DNA of 33,580 bases from a virus. Location of the stretch: IMG/VR virus record IMGVR_UViG_3300027770_001992, positions 1-33,580 of that record; one strand, 5' to 3'. Of this stretch, positions 30,548-33,580 are shown one piece after another. The translations under genes and the position numbers were made by a program. The notes under the pieces are model-generated. The model made no database searches. It was not told the origin of the DNA and saw nothing but the letters and a program-made list of their open reading frames with translations. Position 1 is the stretch's first letter; each line of letters opens with the position of its first letter.

Positions 30548-31192
30548 ATGAAAAAACTAACAGAACTTGAAATAGGAATGGACACAGAACAAGATCACAC
30601 TCTGGACAAACACGAAATGTGCTCACAGGATACAGACTTGGCCAGAGTAATAGCACAACAACATCTAAAAGATGACAGCAAATATTACAGCAAACTGAAA
30701 GCGTCTGGATTGGATGATATGCCAACAGTTGCAGTCATCCAAGTATCTGCTGAACCAGTTGGTCAAACTTCATTGAACAGTTCTGGATTGGGAAAAGGTG
30801 GAACTGCAACACCACTGAAAACATCCAATATCAAAGCACCTGCCGAAAAAGCAAAAATTGGTGCAAATAAAATTGTCGTGGGCAAAACTCCAACCATGTC
30901 TGGAAATGCTGATCCGCTCGATCATTATTTTGGAGCTGCTATGGAAGAAGGCAAGAACTGGCCATATGATGACGCAGGTAAATTGGAACCGGAGCCAAAG
31001 GCAAAAGGTGATTATCAACCACATCAACATGGCAAATATTCTGACATGGGTGGCGTAGATAATCCTAATGGAGATTTTGGTGATTTTGATGAAAAGCCAA
31101 AACATGGCGGCTATAAAAAAATAAAGCCAAGTGGAGCAGAACGTGGTGGTCGAGATGACCCAGACATTGATACCCCACACATGGGTAGATAA
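30548..31192 (+). CDS. hypothetical protein, disordered C-terminus
   Basis: A 214-residue protein. The first ~55 residues (EIGMDTEQDHT then LARVIAQQHLKDDSKYYSKL) match in pattern the C-terminal domain of the preceding 2H protein, so the two genes share a DUF5661-like module. The remaining ~150 residues are rich in Gly, Lys, Asp and Pro, with repeated KPKH/KIKPSG-type stretches, and look disordered, as in virion-linker or internal phage proteins. Function unknown; the ATG follows 12 bases after the previous stop. Confidence 0.7.
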   Translation: MKKLTELEIGMDTEQDHTLDKHEMCSQDTDLARVIAQQHLKDDSKYYSKLKASGLDDMPTVAVIQVSAEPVGQTSLNSSGLGKGGTATPLKTSNIKAPAEKAKIGANKIVVGKTPTMSGNADPLDHYFGAAMEEGKNWPYDDAGKLEPEPKAKGDYQPHQHGKYSDMGGVDNPNGDFGDFDEKPKHGGYKKIKPSGAERGGRDDPDIDTPHMGR

Positions 31193-31198
31193 TAAAAA

Positions 31199-31372
31199 AT
31201 GAACAGCGACCATATAGACCATTTCTGTTCAGCCATTCAATTGTTGAATGAAGGTGGATCAAAGATCACTGAACCAAATGCCGGTATAACAAGTGATATG
31301 ACTGGTCGTTGGACTATTGGTGCATTTGATACAAGCAAGAAGAATAAAAAAAGAAACACCAGCATTGACTGA
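31199..31372 (+). CDS. N-terminal part of an apparently frameshifted gene
   Basis: A 57-residue open frame, MNSDHIDHFCSAIQLLNEG..., ending with TGA just after an A7 run (31346-31352). Its last residues (RNTSID) look unnatural, whereas the +1 frame continues with a well-formed protein (31317-31550). The best reading is one gene of about 115 residues split by a +1 shift, either by mutation, sequencing error or programmed slippage. Function unknown. Confidence 0.5.
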   Translation: MNSDHIDHFCSAIQLLNEGGSKITEPNAGITSDMTGRWTIGAFDTSKKNKKRNTSID

Positions 31373-31550
31373 GTTGATATATGACAACAATGCTGGTGTC
31401 ATGGAGATTGCTAAGTTTTTCAAGGTTGCTACGCCAGAACAAGAAGACAAATTGTTGAACTTGATGAACAACAACAAAACAAAAGCAGCGTGGAATTTTA
31501 TTGAAGAGGTGTTGGGAATAAAATTTCAAGGTGATGGTCCTTGGAAGTAA
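31317..31550 (+). CDS. C-terminal part of an apparently frameshifted gene
   Basis: An open frame whose first true-looking residues begin around 31350 (KKETPALTELIYDNNAG), followed by helices IAKFFKVATPEQEDKLLNL and KAAWNFIEEVLGI. The only start in frame before that is a TTG at 31317 with no clear Shine-Dalgarno, so translation probably comes from the frame at 31199 by a shift in the A7 run. The GVMEIAKFF and ATPEQ-type helical pattern looks like a small phage protein family, but I cannot name it. Confidence 0.5.
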   Translation: MVHLIQARRIKKETPALTELIYDNNAGVMEIAKFFKVATPEQEDKLLNLMNNNKTKAAWNFIEEVLGIKFQGDGPWK

Positions 31551-31681
31551 GTTGTTATAGATTGACATATTAGATAACATGGTTGATACTGTGTATCAAC
31601 ATGGTTAATATTATCAACAACTGAAAGCGAATATCAAAGCTGTTTGATACTTATATATACAACAATAAAAATAAAGGTTAT
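31551..31681 (+). other. 131-base gap with two hairpins and a promoter-like site
   Basis: AT-rich gap before the gene at 31682. TTGACA at 31562-31567 and GATACT at 31585-31590 (17-base spacer) make a weak promoter match. Two perfect short inverted repeats follow: 31582-31589 with 31593-31600 and 31632-31638 with 31643-31649, and AACATGGTT occurs twice (31577 and 31598). No T-run follows either hairpin. The gap could hold a regulated promoter; nothing else is visible. Confidence 0.4.
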
Positions 31682-31999
31682 ATGTCAAAATATTATGTGA
31701 TAGACTCTACAAAGAAACAAGGTAATAAAAACCCCGTGGTTCTTTTTGAAACAACTGATGGTGTCTTAAAATATCTTGAAGGCATGTGCGAACGCCAATT
31801 CAAGCAAAGCCGAACTGACTATATGAACAATGCAGAAAGCATTGGACACAGTGCAGATGAAAGAACAGGTCGTGCTTTTTATGATTTGATGGAACAATAT
31901 TTCAATATTGGTGTTATTCGCAATGGCAACAGTCCAGTCAAAACCAATATATTTCAAGCCGCCGAGTTTCTAAAGGGTAAAGACGTACACGGCAACTAA
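31682..31999 (+). CDS. hypothetical protein
   Basis: A 105-residue protein: a beta start (SKYYVIDSTKK, NPVVLFETTDG) and three helices ending in FQAAEFLKGKDVHGN. Not recognised. AAAGG seven bases before the ATG is a good Shine-Dalgarno and distinguishes it from the near-leaderless genes. It precedes the helicase gene by ten bases and could be co-transcribed with it. Confidence 0.65.
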   Translation: MSKYYVIDSTKKQGNKNPVVLFETTDGVLKYLEGMCERQFKQSRTDYMNNAESIGHSADERTGRAFYDLMEQYFNIGVIRNGNSPVKTNIFQAAEFLKGKDVHGN

Positions 32000-32009
32000 A
32001 GTATATATA

Positions 32010-33580
32010 ATGGGTGGAGATTCAAATCTTTTTATAAACTGGTCTGAAACCAACAAGGTACAAACCAAATATGGTTCCAAGTGGATGCGTTACTGGGTCA
32101 TACCCAAAGATTATTTAGAAGGCTTTTTTGTATTTTGGAACAACAGCAAAATAAAACTAAAAGCACAAGGCTATAGCATAAGTAAAAATAAACTGGGTCA
32201 ATGGACACTCAATGAGTGGCAAACAAACAAAGCGGATTTTCGTTCCGACTTTGGCAGAGACAACAAAGTTGAGCCATTAATTATACAAAAAGAAAGTACA
32301 CTTCAATCATACACTGTAAAAAATGTCAAAGGATTGAAAGAATTCCAAATACCAAGTGTAGCTAAATTATGTGCCGCCATACTAAAAAATAAAGCAGCAT
32401 TGGATGGATCTGACACGGGTGCTGGAAAAACATATACCGCAGTTGGTGTAGCAAGAGAACTTAATATGGGTATAGCCGTAGTATGCCCTAAAGCTGTTAT
32501 ATATTCATGGAACAAAGTAATCAAGGACCATTTTGGTATGAAGCCAGAATTTGTTCTAAATTATGAGTCTGTTAAAACTGGTAAATATAAAGATATTGGA
32601 GTATGGAAGTCTGTGAGTAAAATAAGCACCCGAGAGTTCTTTCAATGGAACATTCCAAAGAACACTCTTATTATATTTGATGAAAGTCATAGACTAAAAG
32701 GTCATGGTACTCAAAATAGTGAAATTGCAATTGCAGCCAAGAAACAAGGTTATAAAATATTATGTTGTAGTGCCACAAATGCAATAAATCCCATAGAACT
32801 AAAATGTGTGGGACTCATTACAGGATTGTATAAAACAGGCAAGTGGTTGGCTTTTTTACGAGAACATGGATGTGAACAAGGAAGATTTGGTTGGGAATTT
32901 AGCGGCGACAAAGATGTGTTAAAAAAATTACACGCTGATTTATTTTTGGACAGAGGAGTGAGAGTAAGACGCGACGACATCAAAGGATTTCCAGACAGTG
33001 AAGTTATTGCTGAAGCATATAACATAGATGAAAAGTCCCAGAAAGAGTTGAAAGAAGTGTATGAAGAAATGGAAAAGGAACTGAAGTATCTTCAAGCACA
33101 ATGCAAGAACACCAAAGAGTATCAAATAAATAGTATGGTGATCATGTTGAGGGCGCGACAACAAGCCGAACTGATCAAAGTACCATTGTTTGTGGAAATG
33201 GTAGAAGATGCATTAGAAGATGGTATGAGTGTTGTTATATTTGTCAATTTTAGTGAAACTGTAAGAGCACTGTCAAAAAGATTAAACACAAATTGTGTTG
33301 TGTGGGGAGAAAATAAGGGCAATGAACGCGATGTTTATATTGCGGATTTTCAATCAGACAAAAAGAGAGTTATCATAGTCAATATCAAAGCGGGTGGTGC
33401 TGGTCTAAGCTTACATGACCTAAATGGAAACTATCCAAGACTATCTTTAATCAGCCCAACACCTTCTGCTGTTGACTTGCGTCAAGCACTTGGTAGAGTA
33501 TGGAGAGATGGAGGCAAAACCAAATCACTACAAAAAATTATCTTCGCAGCCAACACGGTTGAAGAAGAAGTGTGTGAAAA
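32010..33580 (+). CDS. SF2/SNF2-like helicase (cut by window edge)
   Basis: At least 523 residues, open to the window end. Seen: a Q-motif-like Q113; Walker A SDTGAGKT at 134-141; Walker B LIIFDESHRLKG with DESH at 224-227; motif III CSATN at 253-257; motif V NIKAGGAGLSLHDLNG and motif VI QALGRVWRDGG near the C-terminus. This is a superfamily 2 DNA translocase/helicase of SNF2 or UvsW-like type; the GGAGLSL motif V favours SNF2-like. A ~100-residue N-terminal domain with aromatic residues precedes the core. Start ATG 32010 is the first in frame after the preceding stop. Confidence 0.85.
   Translation, partial: MGGDSNLFINWSETNKVQTKYGSKWMRYWVIPKDYLEGFFVFWNNSKIKLKAQGYSISKNKLGQWTLNEWQTNKADFRSDFGRDNKVEPLIIQKESTLQSYTVKNVKGLKEFQIPSVAKLCAAILKNKAALDGSDTGAGKTYTAVGVARELNMGIAVVCPKAVIYSWNKVIKDHFGMKPEFVLNYESVKTGKYKDIGVWKSVSKISTREFFQWNIPKNTLIIFDESHRLKGHGTQNSEIAIAAKKQGYKILCCSATNAINPIELKCVGLITGLYKTGKWLAFLREHGCEQGRFGWEFSGDKDVLKKLHADLFLDRGVRVRRDDIKGFPDSEVIAEAYNIDEKSQKELKEVYEEMEKELKYLQAQCKNTKEYQINSMVIMLRARQQAELIKVPLFVEMVEDALEDGMSVVIFVNFSETVRALSKRLNTNCVVWGENKGNERDVYIADFQSDKKRVIIVNIKAGGAGLSLHDLNGNYPRLSLISPTPSAVDLRQALGRVWRDGGKTKSLQKIIFAANTVEEEVCE

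Noticed and set aside
1-33580. tRNA genes, CRISPR arrays, integrase, transposase or attachment sites
   Set aside because: Gaps between genes are short and AT-rich, with no cloverleaf, regularly spaced repeats or recombinase genes recognised by eye; a tRNAscan or CRISPR search could still find a weak one.

Overview
The window looks like part of a large, AT-rich, tailed double-stranded DNA phage genome, probably a distant T4-type myovirus. Grounds: genes are tightly packed and mostly on one strand, with many 4-base ATGA stop/start overlaps. There are phage-type replication, nucleotide and repair genes: a T4 Rnl1-type RNA ligase, a probable gp62-type clamp-loader small subunit, dNMP kinase, dUTPase, Pif1-type helicase, Cas4/RecB-type nuclease and an SF2 helicase. 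Many very small unknown genes lie between them. No virion structural gene, rRNA, tRNA, CRISPR array, integrase or insertion sequence was recognised. The host cannot be named; the promoter-like motifs are sigma70-like (TTGAC plus a CATAGT/TATAGT -10).

Layout. (A) 1-7668: small unknown genes with RNA ligase, HNH endonuclease, clamp-loader subunit, dNMP kinase, a minus-strand acidic-tail protein, a Cas4-like nuclease and a small ribbon-helix-helix-like protein. (B) 7712-19972: a 12-kb co-oriented glycan island with eight known or probable glycosyltransferases, a nucleotide-sugar-dehydrogenase-like protein, two SDR-type enzymes, an FkbM methyltransferase and an E1/RfbH-type 3-dehydrase. (C) 20014-25676: Pif1 helicase, a membrane protein, then three more GT2 glycosyltransferases alternating with small unknown genes. 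(D) 25673-27205: small genes and dUTPase. (E) 27202-28227, minus strand: GMP reductase. (F) 28307-31999: metallopeptidase, micro-protein, a two-domain 2H phosphoesterase, a disordered protein sharing its C-terminal motif, and a gene apparently split by a frameshift in an A7 run. (G) 32010-end: SF2/SNF2-like helicase, cut by the window edge.

How the genes may work together. dNMP kinase, dUTPase and GMP reductase reshape nucleotide pools for replication with the clamp loader and helicases. The glycan island would make a modified 6-deoxy sugar (E1-type dehydrase plus reductase/epimerase-type SDRs) and build and methylate a glycan. No flippase or polymerase is visible here, so the target could be virion protein, phage DNA or host surface glycan; the sequence does not decide.

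Regulation. A recurring promoter-like motif, TTGAC(A/T) with usually a 16-base spacer and a CATAGT/TATAGT-type -10, precedes about ten genes. In several cases the -10 ends only 6-14 bases before the start codon, implying leaderless or near-leaderless mRNAs. In two places a hairpin/terminator overlaps such a promoter, and at the Pif1 gene an 8-bp hairpin pairs the -10 with the start codon.
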